This document shows, in pieces, positions 1-7,165 of a stretch of DNA of 64,000 nucleotides (the first letter of the stretch is position 1; each line of letters opens with the position of its first letter). Position numbers and translations under genes: made by a program. The stretch is from SHZI01 sp964384525. GTDB lineage: Bacteria > Pseudomonadota > Gammaproteobacteria > Steroidobacterales > GCA-2729495. The notes under the pieces were generated by a model that saw only the letters and a program-made list of their open reading frames with translations, did no database searches and had not been told where the DNA came from. The DNA is taken from assembly GCA_964384525.1 (NCBI GenBank), contig CAYLKO010000005.1, forward strand, positions 1-64,000, given 5' to 3'.

Positions 1-1
1 C

Positions 2-493
2 GCCTCGTTCTTCGAGGGCAGTGACGTCATCAACTACACTATCACCGATGGTGACGGCGAGACCACCACAGGCACCGCGAATGTGACCATCGCGAACGCC
101 ACGCCTGCGCTCGCCGGCGCCAGCATCACGACCAAAGCTGGTACGGCCTCCGCAGCCACGGCGCTGACCATCACGGCTGGCAATGGTGCATTGACGCAGC
201 ACACACTCACCGTGACCACGAACGGCACGAGTGGCAGCTGCGCCCTTACCGGCACCTCGGTGGTCTACACATCGAACGCCGGCTCCGCGGCGGGCTCCGA
301 CAGCTGCGTCATCACGGTGACTGACGGCGACGGCTCCTCCTCCACCGGTACGGTCAACGTGACCGTCACAGCCGCTGGCGGCGGCTCGGGCGGTGGCAAC
401 GTGCTGCCCGGTGGCAGCAGCGCCCTGGACCTCTGGTCACTTGGCCTGCTGGGCACCGGCATCTGGCTGCGTCGCAAGCGCAAGGCAGCCTGA
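2..493 (+). CDS. C-terminal part of a repeat-containing surface/secreted protein with a GlyGly-CTERM-like sorting tail (5' partial)
   Basis: The frame is open from base 2 with no start in view, so this is the 3' end of a longer gene. Two related strand-rich repeats are visible, each with a TDGDG turn followed by Ser/Thr residues and a T-x-N-V-T end, as in Ig-like or cadherin-like domains of adhesins. The last 40 residues hold a Gly/Ser linker (GGGSGGG), a hydrophobic stretch beginning ALDLWSLGLLG, and a basic end RRKRKAA. That tripartite layout matches GlyGly-CTERM signals, which rhombosortase cleaves during surface sorting. No rhombosortase gene is in the window. A clear terminator follows the stop. 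The sorting assignment is inference from layout only. Confidence 0.75.
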   Translation, partial: ASFFEGSDVINYTITDGDGETTTGTANVTIANATPALAGASITTKAGTASAATALTITAGNGALTQHTLTVTTNGTSGSCALTGTSVVYTSNAGSAAGSDSCVITVTDGDGSSSTGTVNVTVTAAGGGSGGGNVLPGGSSALDLWSLGLLGTGIWLRRKRKAA

Positions 494-517
494 GCACCCT
501 GTAACTACGCCCACCCA

Positions 518-552
518 GCGCCCGCGGCCAACGCCCCGGGCGCATTTTTTTT
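518..552 (+). terminator. Rho-independent terminator after the sorted surface protein
   Basis: A 7-bp GC stem (GCGCCCG pairing with CGGGCGC) with a 12-nt loop is followed by A and eight T residues, 24 bases after the stop codon. This is a textbook intrinsic terminator in the plus direction. Confidence 0.88.
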
Positions 553-572
553 CCATAGCCAAACCAGCCAGA

Positions 573-582
573 NNNNNNNNNN
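573..582. other. Assembly gap (10 N)
   Basis: Ten N bases mark a scaffold join of unknown true size. The surface-protein side ends in its terminator. The other side starts a C-rich stretch leading into the 3' end of the LLM oxidoreductase. Nothing can be said about what is missing. Confidence 0.95.
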
Positions 583-635
583 CCGCCCCCCTTATTGGTT
601 CTTTCCGCAAAAACTTTGGCTAAACTCCCAATTCC

Positions 636-648
636 GGAGTCCGGTACC
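636..648. repeat. 13-bp core of the short palindromic repeat family, abutting the LLM gene stop
   Basis: GGAGTCCGGTACC on the plus strand lies directly against the minus-strand stop codon of the LLM oxidoreductase. The same 13-mer occurs at 5660-5672 and, on both strands, at 31361-31426. Here the 11-mer partner (GCAACAACTAC) is not found at the expected 7-nt spacing, so this is a partial or decayed copy. Confidence 0.6.
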
Positions 649-1802
649 TCAAATGATCGGTATGAGGCGTTCGCCGATGAGCTTGATGCTGGCTTCGGGG
701 TTGTCGTAGAGGCGGAGCGAGATGTCGGTGAGGCCGGCCTTGCGGAATTCCAGCATGCGCTCGATTTCGCGATCGAAGTCGCCAATGGCCGACGCCGAGG
801 TGGTCCGGTCCACCAGCCGCTCCATGATGGCGGCGGGGATATTCCCGATCACATCGGTCTTGTTGTTGAAGGCCTTGATGATCGATTTCGTGTTGTTGAA
901 CACGATCTCCATCTCGTCGGGCTCGAGTATGTCGTGGTGGTAGTACTCGCGATACGGCGTCGCCCGGATCGCCAGCCACTTGCGCGCCTCGGCATGCGCT
1001 TCGGCCCGCGTCGGCTTCACGTGCCAGGCCCAGAAATTGTTGAAGCGCATGGATCCGGCGGGCCGATGGTTCGCCGTCATCACTTCCCGCACCACGTTGC
1101 ACACCCGGACCGAGTGATGCGGCATGTGATCGCCGGTGTAGATGCCATCGGCATACTTCGCCGCTGACCGGATCATCTGCGGACCATTTGCACACACCCA
1201 CACCATCGGCGGCGGCAAAGACGCCGACCACGACGGGAGGTAATACAGCAACAGGTACATCANNNNNNNNNNGCTCCTCCCCCTCCCTTTCCCTCCCCCC
1301 CTCCCTTCCCCCTCCCCCCCCCATCCCCCCCCCCCCCCCCCGGGGGGGCCCCCCCCCCGCCCCCCCACGACGGGTGGTAATACAGCACCTGGTACATCTC
1401 ACCCTTGTACTGGAGCGGCTTGCCCGTTGCCGCCTTCTTCAGGATCTCCACGCATTCGCGCACCGCGCGCAACCGCCGCGTCGCCGGGACGCCCATCGCC
1501 ACCGGCGCGCCGCCGGAGCCCGCCGCGATGCCGATCTGCGCCCGGCCGCCCGACAGATCATTCAGCGTCAGCAGCGACGCCGCCATCTTCATCGGATGCA
1601 GCTCATAGGGTGAAACCGCCACCGGCCCGATATTGATCTTCGTCGTCGTCCGCGCCGCCTCGACGAAATTGATGAACGGGTCCCGCGCATCATGCATGTT
1701 CGACACCCACACGCCGCCAAAGCCATAACGCTCGGCGAGCCGGGCCAACTCCGCCACGCGGCTGGCGGAGTTGGACGCTTCGAGGATGACATCCACACGC
1801 AT
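649..1802 (-). CDS. Luciferase-like (LLM) flavin/F420-dependent oxidoreductase, interrupted by a faulty scaffold join
   Basis: The two halves belong to one protein. The N-terminal half (from MRVDVILEAS, ATG at 1802) reaches GEMYQVLYYHPSW. The C-terminal half continues SASLPPPMVWVCANGP and ends GERLIPII. Together they give about 338 residues, a normal length for a bacterial luciferase-like TIM-barrel monooxygenase or F420-dependent reductase. Typical family stretches are the early AERYGFGGVWVSN and the glycine-rich GIAAGSGG. The stretch 1261-1364, holding 10 N and a C/G homopolymer run, is an assembly artefact (see findings). Substrate is unknown. The stop is followed at once by the 13-bp repeat core. 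No strong ribosome site precedes the ATG, so the start is uncertain. Confidence 0.8.
1263..1364. other. Assembly gap (10 N) plus low-complexity C/G artefact
   Basis: Ten N (1263-1272) are followed by about 90 bases of almost pure C with a few T and G. The 33 bases just before the gap (1228-1260) and just after this run (1365-1397) match at 30 positions, so two contig ends that overlap were left unmerged. The intervening sequence is not trustworthy. Confidence 0.9.
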
Positions 1803-1987
1803 GGGGTTGATGGTCGTTGAATATCTGCTGCCGGCACAGGCCGTCCCAGCGATGGAACCACGTGGTGGATCCCTGGTCTCCACCAATCCACGCCAGCTGA
1901 TCACCATTCGCCTGCCGGCCGAGATCCGGCAAGCACTTATGCCCCCCGTTTCCACCCCTTGCCTTCATGTACTCGTTCTCCATTCCG

Positions 1988-2070
1988 GAATAGAGAATAT
2001 TGACCGTCACCCCCCACTCCGGTACCGTTCCAGTCCCGGCCATTCTGGATTCTTGAATTGAGAATATGGC
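1988..2070. promoter_or_regulatory. Candidate operator: two GAAT(A/T)GAGAATAT repeats before the winged-helix gene
   Basis: GAATAGAGAATATTG near 1988 and GAATTGAGAATATGG near 2055 are close copies about 67 bp apart. The second overlaps the start codon of the winged-helix gene, and together with the preceding ATTCTTG it forms a rough palindrome. This fits autoregulation by the winged-helix protein, but no binding evidence exists here. Confidence 0.35.
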
Positions 2071-2599
2071 TCGTTCGGACCCACAGCAGATTGCATTGAA
2101 GCCCCAGGATCTTCTGGTCCTGTTCGCTTTGCTTGGCTACGAGGCCGGTTCTGCCAGCTATCCGGAGCTCGCGGCACAGACGGGGCTGGCAAGTTCCGCC
2201 GTACACGGCGCCGTGAAGCGCGCAGCGCAGGCCGGCCTTGCCACTTATCGCAACCGGCGTCCGGTGGCGCTGAGGCCTCCCCTGCGCGAGTTTGTGCGCT
2301 CCGGCGCCCGCTATGCGTTCCCGGCCATTCACGGCCGTCTGACGCGCGGCGTGCCCACGTCCCATGCCGCCGCCCCGCTTGATGCCGTAATTGCACCGTC
2401 TGCCGATCCTCCGCCGGTGTGGCCCGACAAGGACGGCACCGTACGTGGCATCGCCCTGGCACCGTTGTATCCCACGGTGCCAGAAGCAGCGCGCCGAGAT
2501 CGCAAGCTCTACGAACTGCTGGCCCTGTTCGATGCCGTCCGCTCCGGCCAGGCGCGGGAACGGGAGATCGCACAGAAGCAACTGGCGGAGCGCATTTGA
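2066..2599 (+). CDS. Winged-helix protein, likely antitoxin/regulator of the adjacent nucleotidyltransferase
   Basis: The protein has 177 residues. Residues about 12-60 look like a MarR-type winged helix: helices around LKPQDLLVLFALLGY and YPELAAQTG, then a recognition-helix-like SSAVHGAVKRAAQAG. The C-terminal part has a conserved-looking LAPLYPTVPEAA stretch and an acidic/basic helix. The gene overlaps the next one by 4 bp (TTGA), so the two are translationally coupled. The order, a winged-helix regulator then a nucleotidyltransferase, is that of AbiE-type toxin-antitoxin pairs. Duplicated AT-rich motifs at the start codon may be its operator. AbiEi itself is a different, longer protein, so the family link is by analogy. 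Confidence 0.65.
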   Translation: MARSDPQQIALKPQDLLVLFALLGYEAGSASYPELAAQTGLASSAVHGAVKRAAQAGLATYRNRRPVALRPPLREFVRSGARYAFPAIHGRLTRGVPTSHAAAPLDAVIAPSADPPPVWPDKDGTVRGIALAPLYPTVPEAARRDRKLYELLALFDAVRSGQAREREIAQKQLAERI

Positions 2600-3291
2600 G
2601 CGTTCGCGATCCCAACCTCGAGCGGATCGAATTGGTGGCGGCCGCACTGTCACCCCTGCTTGATCGCCTGGTGTTCGTTGGCGGTTGCGCTGCCGGCCTC
2701 TTGATGGACGATCCCGGCGCCACGCCCATCCGCTCAACACTGGATGTCGATCTGGTGTCCAAGGTGGCTGCGTTGCCGGAATACCATGGCCTGGAAACCG
2801 AGTTCTCGAAGTTGGGTTTCAGGCGAGACATTTCCGCCGATGCGCCCATCTGCCGCTGGGTCTACCGTGGAATACAGGTAGACCTGATGCCGACAGACCC
2901 TGCGGTGCTCGGCTTTTCGAACCGGTGGTATGACCTCGCCGTGCGAGCTGCGACGGATGTGGTTTTGCCAGGCGGCACGGTCATTCGCCTGATCAACGCG
3001 CCAACCTTTCTCGCCACGAAATTCGAAGCTTTCTTCGATCGCGGGCAAGGCGACCTGCTCGTCAGCCACGATCTCGAGGACATCGTGAACGTCGTCGCAA
3101 GCCGTGCTCGAGTCGTGGAGGAAGTCCGCGTGGCACCGCCAGAACTTCAAGGGTTCATCGTCGCCTGCTTCCGCCAGCTGCTGGATCATCCGGATCTGGA
3201 AGGCTATCTCCCGGGCTTGCTGCTGGACGACTCGAATCTTCAACTTACCGATCGGGTGATTGCACGGCTACGGGCAATGAGCCGCCCCTGA
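2596..3291 (+). CDS. AbiEii-like nucleotidyltransferase, putative toxin
   Basis: The protein has 231 residues and starts at TTG inside the stop of the upstream gene. The upstream frame is open but reads antitoxin shadow sequence. Residues 25-50 carry the nucleotidyltransferase signature: VFVGGCAAGLL followed by a metal-binding D-x-D in TLDVDLV, and a third acidic residue in GIQVDLMP. A later lysine/phenylalanine stretch (FLATKFEAF) and a DLEDIVNVV helix are usual in the AbiEii/AbiGii family. These enzymes add nucleotides to tRNA or other targets and act as toxins in abortive-infection modules. The target here is unknown. The coupled winged-helix gene supports a toxin-antitoxin role. Confidence 0.7.
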   Translation: MSVRDPNLERIELVAAALSPLLDRLVFVGGCAAGLLMDDPGATPIRSTLDVDLVSKVAALPEYHGLETEFSKLGFRRDISADAPICRWVYRGIQVDLMPTDPAVLGFSNRWYDLAVRAATDVVLPGGTVIRLINAPTFLATKFEAFFDRGQGDLLVSHDLEDIVNVVASRARVVEEVRVAPPELQGFIVACFRQLLDHPDLEGYLPGLLLDDSNLQLTDRVIARLRAMSRP

Positions 3292-3376
3292 ATATGTCCC
3301 TGCTTTTACGCGGGATTCACTTGGTTCCCTTGTACAGAGCGGCAGCGTGGCGGGTGTCTTGTCCGCGGTGATGGAA

Positions 3377-3466
3377 TGGCGGAGGGAGAGGGATTCGAAC
3401 CCCCGTAAGGCGTTAGCCTTCCACTGATTTCGAGTCAGGGCCGTTTAGCCTCTCCGGCATCCCTCC
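3377..3466 (-). tRNA. tRNA-Ser (anticodon CGA)
   Basis: The minus strand folds into a type II tRNA of 90 nt, with acceptor stem GGAGGGA pairing with TCCCTCC, discriminator G and an encoded CCA. The anticodon loop is CTCGAAA between CTGA and TCAG, giving anticodon CGA. A long variable arm and the T-loop GTTCGAATC are present. The long variable arm and the anticodon both indicate serine (UCG codon). Confidence 0.96.
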
Positions 3467-3476
3467 GGCGCGGGCA

Positions 3477-3815
3477 TTATAGAGACTCGGGCTGCTCGGT
3501 GAGCTGTTCTTTCAAAACGGCGTAGAACTCGACGGGACTGCTGAGGACGTTCTGCGTCACGGCTTCACCGGTGGCGGAGCAGCCGCTGACCACACCACCG
3601 GTCTGGTCGGGACTCTCGGACTGCTTTTCCAGCCGATAGAAACGAAACCAGCCATCGCGCGGCAGGCCGCCGCCACGGGGCTGCATGAAATCCCGGTAGG
3701 CGCGATAGCGGTTGGCAACCATCTCGATTTCAGCAGGGTCGATGCCCTTGTCGCTGCAGTGAATGCGCCAGGCGGGGAGGGGTCGATTGCGGGCACTGGG
3801 TGCGAGCTTGTCCAT
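3477..3815 (-). CDS. Hypothetical protein (112 aa)
   Basis: The family is not recognised. The protein is soluble, with no signal peptide or membrane segment. It starts MDKLAPSARNRPLPAWRIHC, has a basic helix ANRYRAYRDFM in the middle and ends in an acidic/amphipathic helix. It begins at an ATG and ends 10 bases from the 5' end of the tRNA-Ser gene, which lies downstream on the same strand. Coding character is fair, but there is no functional clue from context. Confidence 0.55.
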   Translation of the reverse strand: MDKLAPSARNRPLPAWRIHCSDKGIDPAEIEMVANRYRAYRDFMQPRGGGLPRDGWFRFYRLEKQSESPDQTGGVVSGCSATGEAVTQNVLSSPVEFYAVLKEQLTEQPESL

Positions 3816-4028
3816 GGGCAGTTACCATAGCCGATTCGAGGGGCCGTCGGCGACTTGACATTTACTGGAGACTTTCCACGCAAGTGGTTGTTTCATAAAA
3901 GTTCATACATAAGCCGGAGCACGGGAACAGAGACGCCACAGCTGGAGTGGCCGGAATTCCCCGTGGTACGGTTCACGTCGCCTCTTGCATGGCCATGACG
4001 GAGGGTGCCCACCCGAAGCCACGACCCC

Positions 4029-5786
4029 ATGAGACCCGTACTCATCATCCTGCTGGCGACGCTGCTGGCGACCTGCGGCGTACCACCCTCCCTCCTGGAT
4101 CAGGTCCGGGCATCGGGAGAGTTGCGCGTGGTGACCCGGAACAGCCCGATCACCTACTTCATCGGCCAGGCGGGCCCGGAAGGGCCGGACTACGATCTGG
4201 TCCGCGGCTTTGCCGACCGGCTGGGCGTGAAACTGAAGATCATCGAGGTGGGCCGCTTTGGTGACCTGCTGGGTGAAGTGGCCTCGGGTCGGGCAGATCT
4301 GGCGGCTGCCGGCCTGACGGTGACCACCGAACGGGCCCAACGGGTGGCCTTCGGCCCGCCGTATCAACAGGTGAGCCAGAGCCTGATTTATCGCCAGGGG
4401 CGCAAACGTCCGCGCCAGGTGGCTGATCTTGCCGGCAAACGCCTGGAAGTGATTGCCCAGTCGAGCTACGTGGAGACGCTGGCCGCGCAGCGTGGCAAGG
4501 TGCCGCGGCTTGCCTGGACCGAAGACCCTTCGGCCGATGCCGGCGAAATCCTGACCCGGGTGGCTGAAGGCCGGGCGGACTACACGGTGGTGGACTCGAA
4601 CCTGTTTGCCATCTATCAGCGCTACTACCCCGAACTGCGCGTGGCCTTCAACCTGACGGAAGGCGACGCACTGGCCTGGGCCTTTCCCCGGCGCGGTGAT
4701 CGCAGCCTGATCGATGAAGCGGCGGCGTATCTGGCCGAGATGCGGGCCTCCGGCCAGCTCGCCCATGTGATGGACCGCTACTACGGGCACAAGGCCAGCT
4801 TCGACTATGCCGGCACCCGGAAATTCCTGGCGGACTACCAGAAGCTGCTGCCGCGCTATCGCCAGCAGTTCGAGGCGGCGGCCAGGCGGGCGGACCTCGA
4901 CTGGCGGCTGATTGCGGCAGTGGGCTATCAGGAGAGCCACTGGAACCCGGATGCGGTGTCGCCGAAGGGTGCGTTGGGCATAATGATGCTGACGCCGGAT
5001 ACCGCCGCGCTCATGGGCATCGACAACCCGACCGATGCCGCGCAGAGCATCGTGGGCGGGTCGCGCTATCTGTGGCGGATGAAGCAGCGCATCGCCAGGC
5101 TGTCGCCGGATATTCCGGACCCGGATCTGAGCTGGATGGCGCTGTCCGCCTACAACATGGGTTACGGCCATTTCCTGGATGCCCGGAAGATCACGAAGAT
5201 CCGTGGCGGCAATCCGGACCGCTGGGTCGACTTCAAGGATGCGCTGCCGCTTCTGATGGAGCAGCGCTGGTACACACAGGCCCGCTGGGGCTACGCGCGC
5301 GGCCTCGAGACCCGCGCCTACGTGCGCAATATCCGGAACTATTACGACATTCTCGTATGGCTGGAAAACGGCCCCGAGGATCAGCAGGAGCCCGAGGAAT
5401 CCGCAGACACGGCGGTGACGGCGGACAACGCCCCGCCGGACAGCCCGAGCAGGCGGGCGCCCTCCTCCACCTGCTCGCCGACCGCCACCGCCAGGGCCTG
5501 CACTTCGCCATCGGCCGGCGCCACGATCGCATGCTCCATCTTCATGGCCTCGAGGACCAGCCGGGTGTCGCCACGACGCACGGCCGCACCGACTGCCGTA
5601 TCCAGCGCCACCACCCGTCCCGGCATCGGCGCCACCACCCTTCCCAAACCTACAGCCCCGGTACCGGACTCCTTTTTTAGTAGTTGTTGCCCGCGGACGG
5701 CTTCGAGGGGTGGCTGCGGCGGCAGGTTGAAGCGCCAGCCATCGACGGCATCCCAGGGGTCCGCCAGCCCGGCGCCAGCCACCTGA
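4029..5786 (+). CDS. mltF: Membrane-bound lytic murein transglycosylase F
   Basis: The enzyme cleaves the MurNAc-GlcNAc bond of peptidoglycan at the outer membrane. The N-terminus has a lipoprotein signal ending LLATLLATC (lipobox). Residues about 35-260 are a periplasmic binding-protein-like domain (ELRVVTRNSPITYFIG to MDRYYGH). Residues about 285-430 are the SLT domain, with catalytic Glu about 302 in GYQESHW and the PKGALGIMMLTPDTA motif. The ATG at 4029 is preferred to 4005 because it puts the signal at the N-terminus. The family normally ends near residue 455-490. Here the frame continues about 120 more residues, antisense to the 3' end of mccA, with a low-complexity Ser/Pro/Ala/Thr composition, so the original stop seems lost. 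Confidence 0.92.
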   Translation: MRPVLIILLATLLATCGVPPSLLDQVRASGELRVVTRNSPITYFIGQAGPEGPDYDLVRGFADRLGVKLKIIEVGRFGDLLGEVASGRADLAAAGLTVTTERAQRVAFGPPYQQVSQSLIYRQGRKRPRQVADLAGKRLEVIAQSSYVETLAAQRGKVPRLAWTEDPSADAGEILTRVAEGRADYTVVDSNLFAIYQRYYPELRVAFNLTEGDALAWAFPRRGDRSLIDEAAAYLAEMRASGQLAHVMDRYYGHKASFDYAGTRKFLADYQKLLPRYRQQFEAAARRADLDWRLIAAVGYQESHWNPDAVSPKGALGIMMLTPDTAALMGIDNPTDAAQSIVGGSRYLWRMKQRIARLSPDIPDPDLSWMALSAYNMGYGHFLDARKITKIRGGNPDRWVDFKDALPLLMEQRWYTQARWGYARGLETRAYVRNIRNYYDILVWLENGPEDQQEPEESADTAVTADNAPPDSPSRRAPSSTCSPTATARACTSPSAGATIACSIFMASRTSRVSPRRTAAPTAVSSATTRPGIGATTLPKPTAPVPDSFFSSCCPRTASRGGCGGRLKRQPSTASQGSASPAPAT

Positions 5787-7165
5787 CCATGCTCTCCAGC
5801 AGTCATGAGCCCGGCCACGATGGCCGGCAATTCGCGTTCGAGAAAGCCGGTATCCACGCCACCACGCACGAGCGCCGAAACGGCCAACAGTGCCAGCAGG
5901 AAGTCCCGGTTGTTGCGGATGCCATCGATCGAGGTTGCAGTCAGGGCGGCTGTCATCCGGCGCAACGCATCCGCCCGATCCGCGCCATGCACGATGATCT
6001 TCGCGAGCAGGGAGTCGTAGTCGATCGTCACCCCATCACCCGTCACGATGCCGGTGTCCACCCGCAGCGCCGGCGTCTCCGCTGGAAACTCCAGGCGACG
6101 GACGATCCCGCTGGCCGGCAGAAACTCCCGCAGCGGATCTTCGGCGCACAAGCGGACTTCAAGCGCATGCCCCACGCACTGGATCGCCGCCTGCGACAGC
6201 GGCAGCGGTTCGCCGGCCGCCACGCGCAACTGCCATTCCACCAGATCCAGCCCGGTGATCATCTCCGTGACCGGGTGCTCGACCTGCAGCCGCGTATTCA
6301 TCTCCATGAAATGCAATCCGCCACCGGCATCACGCATGAACTCCACCGTGCCGGCACCCGTGTAGTTCACCGTCCGCGCCACCCGCACCGCCAGCTCACC
6401 CAGCGCTTGCCGCTCTGCTGCCGACAAGCCACCTGCCGGTGCTTCCTCCAGGATCTTCTGGTAACGACGCTGCACCGAGCAGTCCCGCTCGAAGAGATGC
6501 ACGATCCGGCCGAAGCCATCACCGAAAACCTGTACCTCCAGATGGCGGGCCGGGTGCAGGTACCTCTCCACGAGGAGCCGCGCATCGCCGAAGGCCGCCT
6601 GCGACTCGCGACGGGCCGCGGCCAGCATGGCCGGCAACTGCGCCACACCACTCACGACGCGCATGCCCTTGCCACCACCACCGGCCACGGCCTTCAACAC
6701 CACCGGAAAACCGATGCGCACGGCCTCCGCCGCGAGACGCTCATCCGACTGGTCCTCGCCTTGATAGCCCGGCGTCACGGCAATGCCGGCAGCCGCCACC
6801 AGCGCCTTGGCCGCCCGCTTGTCACCCATCGCGCGGATCATGTCTGCCGTCGGCCCGATGAAGCAGAGCTCCGCGGCGGCACAAGCCATGGCAAAGTCGG
6901 GATTCTCGGACAGGAAACCGTAGCCGGGATGCACAGCTTCCGCACCACTCGCACGCGCCGCCTCGATGAGCCGGTCACCGCGCAGATAGCTGTCCCGCGC
7001 CGGCGCCGGCCCGATCGCCACCGCCTGATCGGCCAGGCGCACATGCTGCGCGTGCCGGTCCGCCGCGGAATAAACCGCCACCGTCTCCACACCCAGCCGA
7101 CGCGCCGTCCGGATCACCCGACAGGCGATCTCGCCGCGATTGGCGATGAGGATCCGGCGAAACAT
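5381..7165 (-). CDS. mccA: Methylcrotonyl-CoA carboxylase, biotin-containing alpha subunit
   Basis: The subunit carboxylates its biotin with ATP and bicarbonate, and the partner MccB transfers CO2 to 3-methylcrotonyl-CoA in leucine breakdown. Of 594 residues, the biotin-carboxylase fold starts FRRILIANRGEIACRV, with the ATP-grasp loop GGGGKGMR at 162-169. The biotinyl domain carries EAMKMEH with biotin Lys about 542. MccA is usually 640-680 residues; the linker here is short. Residues about 491-501 (GQQLLKKESGT) are encoded by a copy of the repeat element at 5660-5690, just before the biotinyl domain. The start ATG overlaps the mccB stop (TGATG). The last 400 bp overlap antisense with mltF. 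A propionyl- or geranyl-CoA carboxylase is possible from sequence alone; the operon favours MCC. Confidence 0.88.
   Translation of the reverse strand: MFRRILIANRGEIACRVIRTARRLGVETVAVYSAADRHAQHVRLADQAVAIGPAPARDSYLRGDRLIEAARASGAEAVHPGYGFLSENPDFAMACAAAELCFIGPTADMIRAMGDKRAAKALVAAAGIAVTPGYQGEDQSDERLAAEAVRIGFPVVLKAVAGGGGKGMRVVSGVAQLPAMLAAARRESQAAFGDARLLVERYLHPARHLEVQVFGDGFGRIVHLFERDCSVQRRYQKILEEAPAGGLSAAERQALGELAVRVARTVNYTGAGTVEFMRDAGGGLHFMEMNTRLQVEHPVTEMITGLDLVEWQLRVAAGEPLPLSQAAIQCVGHALEVRLCAEDPLREFLPASGIVRRLEFPAETPALRVDTGIVTGDGVTIDYDSLLAKIIVHGADRADALRRMTAALTATSIDGIRNNRDFLLALLAVSALVRGGVDTGFLERELPAIVAGLMTAGEHGQVAGAGLADPWDAVDGWRFNLPPQPPLEAVRGQQLLKKESGTGAVGLGRVVAPMPGRVVALDTAVGAAVRRGDTRLVLEAMKMEHAIVAPADGEVQALAVAVGEQVEEGARLLGLSGGALSAVTAVSADSSGSC
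5660..5690 (-). repeat. Short palindromic repeat copy inside the mccA coding sequence
   Basis: On the minus strand it reads GCAACAACTAC, then 7 nt (TAAAAAA), then GGAGTCCGGTACC. The same layout occurs twice in inverted orientation at 31361-31426. It is in frame within mccA and adds GQQLLKKESGT to the linker before the biotinyl domain. This looks like an insertion tolerated in an unstructured linker. Confidence 0.75.

Noticed and set aside
1188..1613. Plus-strand Pro-rich frame across the gap
   Set aside because: The frame runs through the N block and the C homopolymer artefact, antisense to the LLM gene.
2016..2034. CACTCCGGTACCGTTCC as a further repeat copy
   Set aside because: It shares only CCGGTACC with the 13-mer and lacks the 11-mer, so chance is more likely.
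3903..5171. Minus-strand frame of 422 codons
   Set aside because: It is antisense to mltF, whose lipobox and SLT motifs are clear.
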